Counted from the first letter of the stretch, positions 1 through 7,207 are shown. The stretch is 18,352 nt of DNA from Methanocorpusculum sp. (GCA_029987245.1 DALTWG010000037.1:1-18352); one strand, 5' to 3'. Notes: a model not told the origin generated them from the sequence alone. Program-made: numbers and translations.

Positions 1-16
1 CTTTTGCGCTTGTCAT
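1..16 (-). CDS. Start of a further gene in the fwd operon (cut by window edge)
   Basis: An ATG at 14-16 on the minus strand opens a frame reading M-T-S-A-K to the window edge. It lies 5 nt after the fwdF stop codon, and a GGAG element sits about 8 nt before it, inside the last fwdF codons. Tight spacing and this ribosome site suggest the next gene of a formylmethanofuran dehydrogenase operon, possibly another Fwd/Fmd subunit. Five residues cannot identify it. Confidence 0.4.
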
Positions 17-21
17 ACTAT

Positions 22-1185
22 TTACTCCACAGGCTTGGTCTCAACCTGACCAAAGGTTGCTTCAACAACTTTAGAGGTTCTTGCAACGCAGAGTTTTGCC
101 TCAATCTTCTTTGCAAGATCGGTAACAGTTCCCTTATAGTGAACTGCAGTTCTCTTTAAAGTAATTGCATCTTCAGACGGACATGCATTGACACAGGCGC
201 CGCAAAGGATACAAAGGTCCTGATTTACTGCAATCTTGTCTTCAATACCGTCTTTCTTGAGCTCGGTTGCACCAACCGGACTCGGGAGATAAATCGCATT
301 GCACGGACAAACATCTGCACAGGTGGAACAACCTCCCGGACACTTGTCTGCATCGATAGTGAGTTCACCCTCAAAGAACTTGGTGATAGTAACAGCCTCA
401 GTCGGGCATGCAGTCTTACACCAGGAACAGGTGACACAGTTCTCCTTGTCAATGGAGACTTTGCCTGCGAGTTTTGCATCAGCCTTTACAACACGCTCAA
501 CAGAGATTGCATCGTTCGGACATGCATCCGCACAGACCTTGCATGCATTGCAGAGCTTGGAATCCCAGATAACATTACCTGCGGACTTCGGGTTTTCTGC
601 ACTGAATGCAGTGCGCTTGATTTTGAGTGCCGGACAAAGAGAAGCGCAGATACCGCAGGCATCACACTTTGCTTTGTCAACGACAAGCTTGGTTTCTGCG
701 CTGAGTGCTGCCTGACGCGGAGTTGCGCCGCCTTCTCCCTCGTAAACAGGGATATCACGCACAATTGCATCATTTACGCAGACATCAGAACAGATAGTAC
801 ATCTTTCACATTTGTTCTCGTCAATTTCAGCAACGAAATCAAGCTCCGGGAAACCTTCCTGGTCTTTGATCGGAAGTGCTGCCTCTCCGTCAATCTCAAG
901 GGCGAGAGCGTTGAACGGACACATAATAGTACAGACACCGCAGTAAGAACAGATCGACGGGTCAACCTTAATCGGGGCTTCGTTTGTTGCACCGCGGACG
1001 GCTGCGCCGACCATACCCAGAGTAATTGCCTCCTTCGGGCAGGTATCAACACAAACACCGCATCCGGTACACTTGCTGATCTTTAAATTCAGGTGGGAGA
1101 CTTTTTTCAGGAGACGCTGCTCCATGATAACGGTCCCGTCCGCTGTTTTCGTAGCGAACTTTGGAAACATTGTGCTCATTGCCAT
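22..1185 (-). CDS. fwdF: Polyferredoxin subunit of formylmethanofuran dehydrogenase, FwdF type
   Basis: The 387-aa protein is built almost wholly of ferredoxin modules. Eight CxxCxxCxxxC-type motifs are visible, beginning at C39, C79, C126, C174, C212, C250, C282 (a variant with three residues between the first two Cys, plus an extra C295) and C325. Eight [4Fe-4S] clusters is the number known for FwdF, the wire that carries low-potential electrons to the tungsten or molybdenum formylmethanofuran dehydrogenase, which catalyses the first step of CO2 reduction to methane. It has no signal peptide or membrane segment and should be cytoplasmic. The start at 1185 follows a strong Shine-Dalgarno AGGTGAGG (minus strand, about 1192-1200) that abuts the fwdG stop 16 nt upstream, so the two genes are co-transcribed. 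Another polyferredoxin (such as MvhB or EhaP type) is possible, but eight clusters plus the FwdG-like neighbour favour FwdF. Confidence 0.85.
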   Translation of the reverse strand: MAMSTMFPKFATKTADGTVIMEQRLLKKVSHLNLKISKCTGCGVCVDTCPKEAITLGMVGAAVRGATNEAPIKVDPSICSYCGVCTIMCPFNALALEIDGEAALPIKDQEGFPELDFVAEIDENKCERCTICSDVCVNDAIVRDIPVYEGEGGATPRQAALSAETKLVVDKAKCDACGICASLCPALKIKRTAFSAENPKSAGNVIWDSKLCNACKVCADACPNDAISVERVVKADAKLAGKVSIDKENCVTCSWCKTACPTEAVTITKFFEGELTIDADKCPGGCSTCADVCPCNAIYLPSPVGATELKKDGIEDKIAVNQDLCILCGACVNACPSEDAITLKRTAVHYKGTVTDLAKKIEAKLCVARTSKVVEATFGQVETKPVE

Positions 1186-1201
1186 AAGTATTTCCTCACC
1201 T

Positions 1202-1471
1202 TTAGTGCTCCTCGATAGCTTTCACTACAGGCGGAGCCTGTGATACCAGTCTGATAACACTGTACGGACATGCTTCGACGCACACACCGCAACCTGCACA
1301 CAGCTCGTTGTTAACATCAAGGGACATAGCCTTGCCGTTAGTAACGCGGTAGATCTTCTTGGTAGTAGACGGATCTACGATGCAGAGTTCCAGTGCGTTC
1401 ACCGGACATGCAACTACACAGTTGTTACAACCGGTACATTTTTCCATGTTAATATGCATTGCAAATGCCAT
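1202..1471 (-). CDS. fwdG: Two-cluster ferredoxin subunit of formylmethanofuran dehydrogenase, FwdG type
   Basis: This 89-aa ferredoxin has two CxxCxxCxxxCP motifs, at C12-C22 and C58-C68, joined by a short insertion (residues 30-52). Each should hold one [4Fe-4S] cluster. In Fwd complexes FwdG passes electrons between the FwdF polyferredoxin and the cluster of the catalytic FwdB subunit. It is the first visible gene of an operon running leftward into fwdF. Three in-frame ATG codons lie close together (residues 1, 5 and 9). The first is kept because only it has a ribosome-site-like GGTG, about 10 nt upstream, and that site is weak. A generic 2[4Fe-4S] ferredoxin is the alternative; the adjacent eight-cluster protein makes FwdG more likely. 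Confidence 0.78.
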   Translation of the reverse strand: MAFAMHINMEKCTGCNNCVVACPVNALELCIVDPSTTKKIYRVTNGKAMSLDVNNELCAGCGVCVEACPYSVIRLVSQAPPVVKAIEEH

Positions 1472-1492
1472 TGCTTATATGCACCAGCCTAT

Positions 1493-1508
1493 ATCGATCG
1501 AAATCGAT
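1493..1508. promoter_or_regulatory. ATCGAT dyad near the predicted fwd transcription start
   Basis: Two copies of the palindrome ATCGAT (1493-1498 and 1503-1508) are separated by CGAA. The element lies between the candidate TATA box and fwdG, about where transcription should begin, which is a typical place for an archaeal repressor site. No protein is known to me for this motif. Confidence 0.3.
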
Positions 1509-1532
1509 TACTTGTATGGTTGAATAGGAAAA

Positions 1533-1540
1533 TAGATAAA
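1533..1540 (-). promoter_or_regulatory. Candidate TATA box for the fwd operon
   Basis: On the minus strand TTTATCTA lies about 65 nt before the fwdG start, predicting transcription from near 1510 and a leader of roughly 40 nt. A second AT-rich block at 1592-1610 (minus strand TTATTTAATTTA) could act instead and would give a leader of over 100 nt. Both are calls by eye. Confidence 0.4.
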
Positions 1541-1796
1541 TCTTCCCCATTGGACAGTCCGGAAAAATCGCCGTTTCCTGCCTCCTTTTCCACAAAATAA
1601 ATTAAATAACCTATCTATACACTACGTGTTAACCTTTTTCACCAAAAACGAACCACTAAAAATAACCAGAAAATGAAATCAGCCGTTCTAAAAGCATTGA
1701 CCGCTTACGCAAAATCTGACCGCTAAACTGGGCTTCTTTTCCTCACTGACCGGTCTGTGCGCGTTTTTTCAGGCTAATGAAAAATCTGAAAATCTA
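1541..1796. other. Non-coding gap upstream of the fwd operon
   Basis: No convincing coding frame lies between 1472 and 1869. The stretch is AT-rich. It holds a direct repeat TGACCGCT (1698-1705 and 1717-1724), a perfect palindrome GACCGGTC (1748-1755), a small ACAC/GTGT dyad (1619-1629) and several AAAATCTGA-like repeats near 1711-1790. These may be control sites for the strongly expressed fwd genes or part of a small RNA. I cannot assign a function to any of them. Confidence 0.35.
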
Positions 1797-1837
1797 CTGA
1801 AAAATCAGGGCAGGTTAACAACATTTGCAAACCTGCC
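1797..1837 (-). terminator. Hairpin and T-rich terminator after the cupin gene
   Basis: A perfect 8-bp stem, GGCAGGTT (1809-1816) with AACCTGCC (1830-1837) and a 13-nt loop, lies 32 nt past the cupin stop. On the minus strand it is followed by a T-rich run that includes CTGATTTTTCAG, itself a small inverted repeat. The position suits transcription termination of the rimI-cfbA-cupin unit. Confidence 0.55.
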
Positions 1838-1869
1838 GCGATGATGAATAAGTGTGGTAGTTCAATAAC

Positions 1870-2202
1870 TTACTCGTGGATGAGCACAAGCATCATCTTG
1901 AACCGGGAAAGCGGCTTAACCGCATGCGGGATATTCGCCGGCATAATCAGCATGTCGCCAGCTCTCACAATATGCGGCTCGCCGCCAATCGGAATCTCAG
2001 CTTCGCCTTCGATACCGATGACAAGCGCATCGAACGGCGCCGAATGCTCGCTAAGTCCCTCGCCTTTTTCAAAGGCGAACGCCGTGACCGTCCCCGCCTT
2101 TTTGTTGATAACCATCCGCGATACAACAGAGCCTGCCTGATACTCAGTCAGGTCTTTAATAGACAGCGTTTTGCCGATAAGCTCTTTCGGGTCGTAATTC
2201 AT
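1870..2202 (-). CDS. Small single-domain cupin protein
   Basis: This 110-aa protein is one cupin barrel. The first conserved segment spans about residues 47-71 (G-E-G-L-S-E-H53 onward) and the second about 82-93 (G-D-M-L-I-M-P-A-N-I-P-H93). Such cupins act as isomerases, dioxygenases, dimer modules or small-molecule binders. Only H53 and H93 of the usual three-His/one-Glu metal set are obvious: the second His of the HxH pair is Ala55. Metal binding is therefore uncertain. The gene lies 32 nt after cfbA on the same strand, so it may share that transcript. A TATA-like element overlapping the cfbA stop could also drive it separately. Substrate and pathway are not evident. Confidence 0.75.
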   Translation of the reverse strand: MNYDPKELIGKTLSIKDLTEYQAGSVVSRMVINKKAGTVTAFAFEKGEGLSEHSAPFDALVIGIEGEAEIPIGGEPHIVRAGDMLIMPANIPHAVKPLSRFKMMLVLIHE

Positions 2203-2223
2203 ACCTATTAGTTAACCTCTCCG

Positions 2224-2233
2224 GATAAATAGT
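2224..2233 (-). promoter_or_regulatory. Candidate TATA box for the cupin gene
   Basis: Minus-strand CTATTTATCC lies about 26 nt before the cupin ATG at 2202, the spacing expected for a leaderless archaeal transcript. A GGAGAGG element also lies 14-20 nt before the ATG, so initiation from a longer cfbA-cupin message remains possible. Confidence 0.35.
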
Positions 2234-2234
2234 T

Positions 2235-2630
2235 TTAGACAGGCGCCTCCGCATCGTCGACGCGGCGCAAAAGCAACTTTGCAAGCTCCGGCCCCGCGCC
2301 GACGGGTGCCGCATACACAAGGAGCACCCTTTTTCCGTCTGCAAGAACAAACTCACCGCGCCCCGATGCGGGGGAAATCCCAAGTGAGTGCGGGATACTC
2401 TCCGTTACATGCACTCCGGACCAAAGAAACACCGGAACCGCAATTAACACATCTATATTATATCCGCGCATCGCATCAAGCGCCTCTGCAATCCCGGGGC
2501 GCGCAAACTGCAGAAACCCAAACCCCACGACAGCCCCCGACATCTCCTGCATCATACCCGCAAGCGCGGCCGTCTGCTTCAGCGCATCACCTGTTCTGTC
2601 GCCGTGCGCGATAAGCAAAATCCCCTTCAC
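2235..2630 (-). CDS. cfbA: Short CbiX-type sirohydrochlorin chelatase (CfbA)
   Basis: The 131-aa size fits the archaeal single-domain chelatases that work as homodimers. The N-terminus has the conserved I-A-H9-G-D, and the second metal-binding histidine is H73 in W-S-G-V-H-V-T-E. These two histidines bind the divalent metal. In methanogens this enzyme (CfbA/CbiXS) inserts Ni2+ into sirohydrochlorin for coenzyme F430 synthesis, and can insert Co2+ for cobamides. The start is GTG at 2630, overlapping the rimI stop by 4 nt (GTGA), which indicates translational coupling. Whether nickel or cobalt is used in vivo cannot be read from sequence. The sequence is more diverged than typical (HGDR in place of HGSR, HVTE in place of HIxED). 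Confidence 0.82.
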   Translation of the reverse strand: MKGILLIAHGDRTGDALKQTAALAGMMQEMSGAVVGFGFLQFARPGIAEALDAMRGYNIDVLIAVPVFLWSGVHVTESIPHSLGISPASGRGEFVLADGKRVLLVYAAPVGAGPELAKLLLRRVDDAEAPV

Positions 2631-3112
2631 TCAAACCACCGCATCATCACTACAGCATCCTCCCCGTCCGCATAATACCCCCCGAACACAATTACATCCT
2701 CGTACCCGATTTTTTCATAAAACCCGTGCGCGCTTACATTACTTTTGCGCACCTCAAGACTGCAGGCAGTACATGCCTCAAGGAAAAAATCCCGCTCAAG
2801 CCGCCGCAGCAAAAGCCGCCCTATTCCAAGCGTACGCATCTCAGGCACCACCGCAAGATTACAAATATGCCCGTATTTTTCATTATCCGTCTCCTCAATC
2901 GCCCCCGCCGAAAACCCGACCAGACGGCCGTTCGCCTCCGCTACGTAAAACGAAGTCAGAAACACCGTCATCATCTCAAGCATTGCTTTGTAATCCCACG
3001 GGTCCTTAAAACACATCAGCTCAATCCGGTAGATATCGGGAATATCCTCCACCGTCGCCCTGCGGATAGTACACCCCGCACAGGTACCCCCTACACCATT
3101 GACAATTACCAT
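2627..3112 (-). CDS. rimI: GNAT-family N-terminal acetyltransferase, RimI/Ard1 type
   Basis: This 161-aa GNAT protein has the fold's landmarks: the start of strand 1 at residues 15-24, the acetyl-CoA pyrophosphate loop R93-T-L-G-I-G, and a RimI-like C-terminus with F-Y-E-K-I-G-Y (131-137) and Y-Y-A-D-G-E-D-A-V-V-M (146-156). Archaeal RimI/Ard1 enzymes acetylate protein N-termini; modification of S18 is the bacterial RimI role. The gene heads a unit with cfbA and diverges from the DUF1015 gene. No Shine-Dalgarno precedes the ATG, and a TATA-like box about 30 nt upstream suggests a leaderless message. The first 14 residues lie outside the GNAT fold and contain two Cys, so a slightly later start cannot be excluded. 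Confidence 0.75.
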   Translation of the reverse strand: MVIVNGVGGTCAGCTIRRATVEDIPDIYRIELMCFKDPWDYKAMLEMMTVFLTSFYVAEANGRLVGFSAGAIEETDNEKYGHICNLAVVPEMRTLGIGRLLLRRLERDFFLEACTACSLEVRKSNVSAHGFYEKIGYEDVIVFGGYYADGEDAVVMMRWFE

Positions 3113-3115
3113 TTG

Positions 3116-3149
3116 TTATTATACTATTGGACGCCAACAAATATAGTAT
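3116..3149. promoter_or_regulatory. Overlapping divergent leaderless promoters (rimI / DUF1015)
   Basis: Only 38 bp separate the rimI ATG (3112) from the DUF1015 ATG (3151). On the plus strand TTATTATAC (3116-3124) is centred about 31 nt before the DUF1015 start. On the minus strand CTATATTT (3139-3146) is centred about 30 nt before the rimI start. Each TATA box thus lies beside the start codon of the opposite gene, leaving no room for leaders. Confidence 0.5.
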
Positions 3150-3150
3150 A

Positions 3151-4404
3151 ATGGTAAGCGTATACCCCTTCAAAGGTCTGCGGCCGACCAAAGAATCCTA
3201 TCCGGTTCTTCCCTCGGTCCCGTACGACGTAATCAGTGCAGAAGAAGCTGCAGCCGAAATCAGGGAAAATGACAAAAGTTTCCTGCGCGTTATCAGAACC
3301 GACGCGGAACTTTTGGATATTGACCCCCATGACGATAGAATCTACGCACGCGCGGCCGAGATGTTTGAGAAATTCAAAGCAGACGGCATGTTTGCAGCAG
3401 ACGACTCCGATTCGTACTATGTGTACAAAATCATCTTCCAGGGCGCGCCCTACGTCGGATTAATCTCCTGCGTGTCGGTGGATGAATACAAGAAAAACAT
3501 CATTAAAAAGCACGAACTGACGCGCTATGACAAAGAAGAGGACAGAACGCGCCACATTGACGCAGTGTCCGCACACACCGGCCAGGTCTTTCTCCTCTAC
3601 AAAGGCGGCGGCGACATTCATGCGATGCTGTGTAAAATCGCCGAAGGCGCGCCCAACGGCGAATTCACTGCGAAAAACGGCACGGTTCACCAGATTTTTT
3701 GCATCAGCGAGCCCGCGGCGGTAGAAAAAATCACAAAGGCATTTGCCGCGATCCCCAATCTCTACATCGCTGACGGCCACCACCGTGCGAAATCCTCTGC
3801 CAACGTCTGCGACCGGCGCGCATCGCAAAACCGTCTCACTCCCGACGCGGAAAAGTTCATGGCAGTGCTGTTTGCGTATGATTCAGTTAAAATCTACGGC
3901 TATCATCGGCTGGTGCGCGACCTCGCGGGGCTGAATGCGGACCAGTTCTTAGCAGACCTTGCGCTTCGGTTCAATATTACCGAAATCAAAAAGGTTGACA
4001 TCAAAAAGAACGCGGTTCCGCCAAAAGAGACCGCGCCCGGCAAGCATGTAATGCATCTGTATCTGGAAAGCAAGTGGTACGAACTCACGCGCGATGTCGA
4101 CCCGGCGGCTGACGCCATCGAGCGGTTGGACGTTTCGGTGCTGCAGAATGTCGTTTTAGACGACATGCTTGCGATTTTCGACCCGCGCGGCGACCCGCGG
4201 ATTGCGTTTGTGGGCGGTGTTGTCCCGCTTTCGGATATCACGAAAGAAGTCGACAGCGGCGAGTTTGCAGCGGCGTTTATTATGCAGCCGGTTACCGCGC
4301 AGCAGGTTTTGGATGTTGCCGACAATGAACTGATTATGCCGCCGAAATCGACGTGGTTTGAGCCGAAACTGCTCTCAGGCATGGTTATTCATGAGATAAA
4401 ATAA
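3151..4404 (+). CDS. DUF1015 family protein
   Basis: This 417-aa protein matches the DUF1015 family, which is widespread in anaerobic bacteria and archaea. Landmarks (counted from the start chosen here) are the N-terminal P-F-K-G-L-R-P (about 6-12), V-P-Y-D-V-I (24-29), the K-K-H-E-L-T-R segment (119-125) followed by E-E-D-R, and A-D-G-H-H-R (207-212). The DGHHR motif resembles the active-site motif of ParB/sulfiredoxin-fold kinases such as archaeal SerK, and relatives sit near serine-biosynthesis genes in some bacteria; both points are from memory, and no activity is assigned. A longer frame opens with TTG at 3127, but ATG 3151 is preferred because the family consensus begins there and a TATA box is correctly placed for a leaderless start. 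The gene converges on fmt. Confidence 0.8.
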   Translation: MVSVYPFKGLRPTKESYPVLPSVPYDVISAEEAAAEIRENDKSFLRVIRTDAELLDIDPHDDRIYARAAEMFEKFKADGMFAADDSDSYYVYKIIFQGAPYVGLISCVSVDEYKKNIIKKHELTRYDKEEDRTRHIDAVSAHTGQVFLLYKGGGDIHAMLCKIAEGAPNGEFTAKNGTVHQIFCISEPAAVEKITKAFAAIPNLYIADGHHRAKSSANVCDRRASQNRLTPDAEKFMAVLFAYDSVKIYGYHRLVRDLAGLNADQFLADLALRFNITEIKKVDIKKNAVPPKETAPGKHVMHLYLESKWYELTRDVDPAADAIERLDVSVLQNVVLDDMLAIFDPRGDPRIAFVGGVVPLSDITKEVDSGEFAAAFIMQPVTAQQVLDVADNELIMPPKSTWFEPKLLSGMVIHEIK

Positions 4405-4443
4405 ATCTCTTTTTTCAAACGTACAAAACGAAATTAAAAAAAA
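4405..4443. terminator. Back-to-back T-tract terminators between convergent genes
   Basis: The 39-bp gap between the DUF1015 and fmt stops has a plus-strand TCTTTTTTC run (about 4408-4417) and a minus-strand T-run (complement of 4431-4443, eight or more consecutive T after AATT). No strong stem is visible. U-rich tracts alone can terminate archaeal transcription, so both genes probably end here. Confidence 0.5.
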
Positions 4444-5373
4444 TCAGGGCCTTAATACATCCCCGACACCGATATAATGCCCGTTAATCAGCTCGAATGC
4501 CGGCATCTCCCGCTTCCCCTCCGGCTTAGCCGAAACAATACACACCGCGCCCACACCGCATGCAACAACAAAGCCCTTTTTCTTAACCGACGCAATAACC
4601 TCCCCCGGATCCCCGCAGCCTTCTGCAATCTCCGAGCGGTACAGTTTAATGATTTTTCCGTCCGGCGACCGCGTAAAAGCCCCCGGAACCGGTGACAAAC
4701 CCCGGATTCTGTTATGCACCTCAGCCGCAGACCGCGACCAGTCGATATTGCACTCCTCTTTTGAAATCATCGCCGCATACGACGCTTTTGCATCATCCTG
4801 CGCAAACGGCTTCGCCGTTTTCGCCTCAAGCTCTTCCAGCGCCTCGCACAACGCATCGCGCCCGAGCGCCGCAAGCCGGTCATGCAGCTCGCCAAACGTC
4901 TCGTTTTCCCCGATTGGAATCGCCCGCTGCAAAATCACATCCCCGCAGTCAAGCCCCGCGGTTACATACATAATCGAAACCCCGGCCTGTGCATCCCCGT
5001 TGAGAACCGAATACTGCATCGGCGCAGCCCCCCGGTATTTGGGCAGAAGCGAACCGTGGATATTAATTGTACTCAGCCGCGGGATATTAATAATAGAGTC
5101 TGGAATCAGCTTCCCGTAGGCGACAACCACCGAAATATCCGGCTTAAGTGCGGAAAGCACCTCAAAAAGCGCCGAGTCCGCCATATCCTCCGGCTGGAAA
5201 ACCGGGATATTATGCGCCGCGGCACAGACTTTTACCGGCGACGGCGTAAGCTTGTGCCCCCGCCCCGACGGCTTATCCGCCCGCGTTACCACGCCCACGA
5301 CGTCGTGTTCTGCAATCAGCCGCTCCAAAGTCGGCAGGGCATATGCAGGCGTCCCCATGAATAAAATCCTCAT
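4444..5373 (-). CDS. fmt: Methionyl-tRNA formyltransferase
   Basis: At 309 aa this is full length for Fmt, which transfers a formyl group from 10-formyltetrahydrofolate to Met on initiator tRNA. The catalytic triad is intact: N104 and H106 in I-N-I-H-G-S-L-L-P and D142 in G-L-D-C-G-D. The basic loop that grips initiator tRNA is present near residues 31-48 (R-A-D-K-P-S-G-R-G-H-K-L-T-P-S-P). The C-terminal OB-like domain (about 205-309) has the family L-S-P-V-P-G-A-F segment. The start overlaps the def stop by 4 nt (ATGA), so it is the last gene of the ftsY-srp54-def-fmt unit. Fmt is bacterial and organellar; archaea generally lack it, so acquisition from bacteria is the likely origin. A sugar formyltransferase role (ArnA-like) is the alternative, but the tRNA loop and adjacent def argue against it. 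Confidence 0.93.
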   Translation of the reverse strand: MRILFMGTPAYALPTLERLIAEHDVVGVVTRADKPSGRGHKLTPSPVKVCAAAHNIPVFQPEDMADSALFEVLSALKPDISVVVAYGKLIPDSIINIPRLSTINIHGSLLPKYRGAAPMQYSVLNGDAQAGVSIMYVTAGLDCGDVILQRAIPIGENETFGELHDRLAALGRDALCEALEELEAKTAKPFAQDDAKASYAAMISKEECNIDWSRSAAEVHNRIRGLSPVPGAFTRSPDGKIIKLYRSEIAEGCGDPGEVIASVKKKGFVVACGVGAVCIVSAKPEGKREMPAFELINGHYIGVGDVLRP

Positions 5374-5864
5374 GATTCGCCCCCTTTCACCGCAAGCGCC
5401 TCAAGCTGCTTTGCAATCAGCTTCTGCGTTATCGGCGTTGTCCGGTCGATGAAAAGAACCCCGTCTAAGTGATCAAACTCATGCTGAAACACACGTGCGG
5501 TAAAATCCTTTAACTCCTCCTCGACAACGGCGCCAGACTCATTGGTGTAGCGAACCAAAATCCGCCGCGGGCGCCGTACTTTTTTATGAATCCCCGGCAC
5601 CGAAAGGCACCCTTCTTCCATCTCAGCCATCGCAGTGCCGGCGCTCAGGATTTCAGGATTAATGACTTTGCGCACGCCGTCACCCGCATTCATCACAAAA
5701 AAACGCTGCGAAATGCCGACCTGCGGCGCCGCGAGACCTACACCGTGCGCATTTCTCATCATAGGAACCATCGCATCAAGTGTTGCGCGCAACTCGTCCG
5801 TAATTTCTGCAACAGGGGCGCCAACCGCCCGAAGCACCGGTTTTCCGTAAATCTGAATCTCCAT
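5370..5864 (-). CDS. def: Peptide deformylase
   Basis: This 164-aa enzyme has all three deformylase motifs intact: G41-V-G-L-A-A-P-Q48, E84-G-C-L-S88 and Q127-H-E-F-D-H132. C86, H128 and H132 bind the metal (usually Fe2+), and E129 is the catalytic acid/base. It removes the formyl group from N-formylmethionine on nascent chains at the ribosome. Length and motifs match active bacterial type I enzymes, with no sign of decay. Its ATG shares one base with the srp54 stop (TAATG) and its stop overlaps the fmt ATG, so translation of all three is probably coupled. Deformylase is not a usual archaeal gene; its pairing with fmt mirrors the common bacterial def-fmt order and suggests joint transfer. Confidence 0.93.
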   Translation of the reverse strand: MEIQIYGKPVLRAVGAPVAEITDELRATLDAMVPMMRNAHGVGLAAPQVGISQRFFVMNAGDGVRKVINPEILSAGTAMAEMEEGCLSVPGIHKKVRRPRRILVRYTNESGAVVEEELKDFTARVFQHEFDHLDGVLFIDRTTPITQKLIAKQLEALAVKGGES

Positions 5865-7207
5865 TACATCGGGCCCAAACCGCCCATTCCTCCTTTCTGC
5901 ATCTGTTTCATCATCTTGCCCATCGCCATACGGTTTCCCTTGAAACTCTTGAGCATCTTCTGCATGGTCTTATGGTATTTTAAGAGGTCGCGGACTTCTT
6001 CAACCGACGTCCCCGAACCCTTTGCCACCCGGATCATGCGCGACGTGTTGATAATGCCCGGTTCGTCGAGTTCCTGCGGCGTCATGGAATCCATGATAAT
6101 TCTGAACCGCTTCATTTTATCCGACGTGCCGTCAAGCGCGTCGTCGGAAACCTTCAAATTGCCAAGCGGCAGCATGGACATGACATGCTTTAAGGGGCCC
6201 ATTTTCTGCACCGCTTCAAGCTGCTTGTACATGTCATTCAGGGTGAACTTGCCCCGAAGCATCGCATTGACATCGACATCTTCGGCATTGATGTTTTCCT
6301 CCGCCTTCTCGACAAGGGCCTTGAGGTCGCCCATCCCGAGAAGCCGGGAGATAAACCCGTTTGCCTCGAACTTTTCCAGGTCCTCGATGGTTTCCCCGTT
6401 ACCGATAAAGACGATTCCTGACTCTGTTTCGGCAACAGCCGACATTGCGCCGCCTCCTTTTGCCGTACCATCCATTTTGGTAACAATTACGCCATCAATG
6501 CCGATTGCCTCATGGAACCGGTGCGCCTGGTCGCGTGCCGCCTGACCGATTGCCGCATCAATAACGAGCCAGCGGTGATCCGGCTTGAGAAACGCGTTAA
6601 TCTGCATGATTTCGTCAATCAGGTCGTCTTCGAGCGCATGGCGGCCTGCCGTATCAACAATAACGACCTCAACATCCTTCAGCGCTGCAAGACCGTCCCG
6701 GACGATTTTCACCGCGTCCTTTTCCTCTGCATCGCCGTAGCAGGGGACGTTAATCTTTTTGCAGAGCGTGGAAAGCTGTGCGTATGCGCCCGGTCTGAAG
6801 TTATCCGCGCCGATTGCGCCGACTTTTAATCCCTTACGCTGAAAGTAGCGGCAGAGTTTGCCGGTGGTCGTGGTCTTTCCGGAACCCTGGAGTCCTGCCA
6901 TCAGGATTTTCTGCGGTTTCAGCTCGAATTCGGACTTTTTGCCGACCAGTTTAACCAGTTCGTCGTATACAATGCGCAGCACATGTTCGCGGGCATTGGT
7001 GCCTTTGGGCATGTCTTCGGAAAGCGCACGGCTTTTTATCGACTGGGAAAGCTGCATGACGAGTTTGACGTTGACGTCAGATGAAAGCAGTGCCCGCTGG
7101 AGATCGCGCACGAGTTCGTCGACAGCATTTCGGTCGATAACGGTCTTGCCGGCGAGTTTTTTCATCGCATCCTTTAAGGATGTGGAGAGGTTGTCCAGTC
7201 CGCCCAT
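5864..7207 (-). CDS. srp54: Signal recognition particle GTPase SRP54
   Basis: The 447-aa protein has the N, G and M domains of SRP54. G-domain motifs are G105-L-Q-G-S-G-K-T-T (P-loop), D185-T-A-G-R, T243-K-M-D and the G-G-G at 251-253. The M domain (about 320-447) is Met-rich and includes S-R-M-I-R-V-A-K-G-S-G, the conserved SRP-RNA-binding helix-turn-helix, and ends in a Gly/Met-rich tail. SRP54 binds signal sequences on ribosomes and docks with FtsY. The ATG overlaps the ftsY stop by one base (TAATG), and the stop overlaps the def ATG in the same way. Archaeal features are typical and the gene looks native. Confidence 0.96.
   Translation of the reverse strand: MGGLDNLSTSLKDAMKKLAGKTVIDRNAVDELVRDLQRALLSSDVNVKLVMQLSQSIKSRALSEDMPKGTNAREHVLRIVYDELVKLVGKKSEFELKPQKILMAGLQGSGKTTTTGKLCRYFQRKGLKVGAIGADNFRPGAYAQLSTLCKKINVPCYGDAEEKDAVKIVRDGLAALKDVEVVIVDTAGRHALEDDLIDEIMQINAFLKPDHRWLVIDAAIGQAARDQAHRFHEAIGIDGVIVTKMDGTAKGGGAMSAVAETESGIVFIGNGETIEDLEKFEANGFISRLLGMGDLKALVEKAEENINAEDVDVNAMLRGKFTLNDMYKQLEAVQKMGPLKHVMSMLPLGNLKVSDDALDGTSDKMKRFRIIMDSMTPQELDEPGIINTSRMIRVAKGSGTSVEEVRDLLKYHKTMQKMLKSFKGNRMAMGKMMKQMQKGGMGGLGPM

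Noticed and set aside
1472..1869. Small protein or tRNA in the fwd upstream gap
   Set aside because: No frame with a plausible start and ribosome site and no cloverleaf-like sequence could be seen.
3127..3150. Upstream TTG start for the DUF1015 protein
   Set aside because: The extra eight residues are outside the family consensus, and the TATA spacing supports ATG 3151.
5586..6545. Plus-strand open frame of 319 codons across def and srp54
   Set aside because: It lies antisense to two proteins with full family motifs, and its translation is low-complexity Ser/Arg/His-rich with no recognisable domain. It is a shadow frame.
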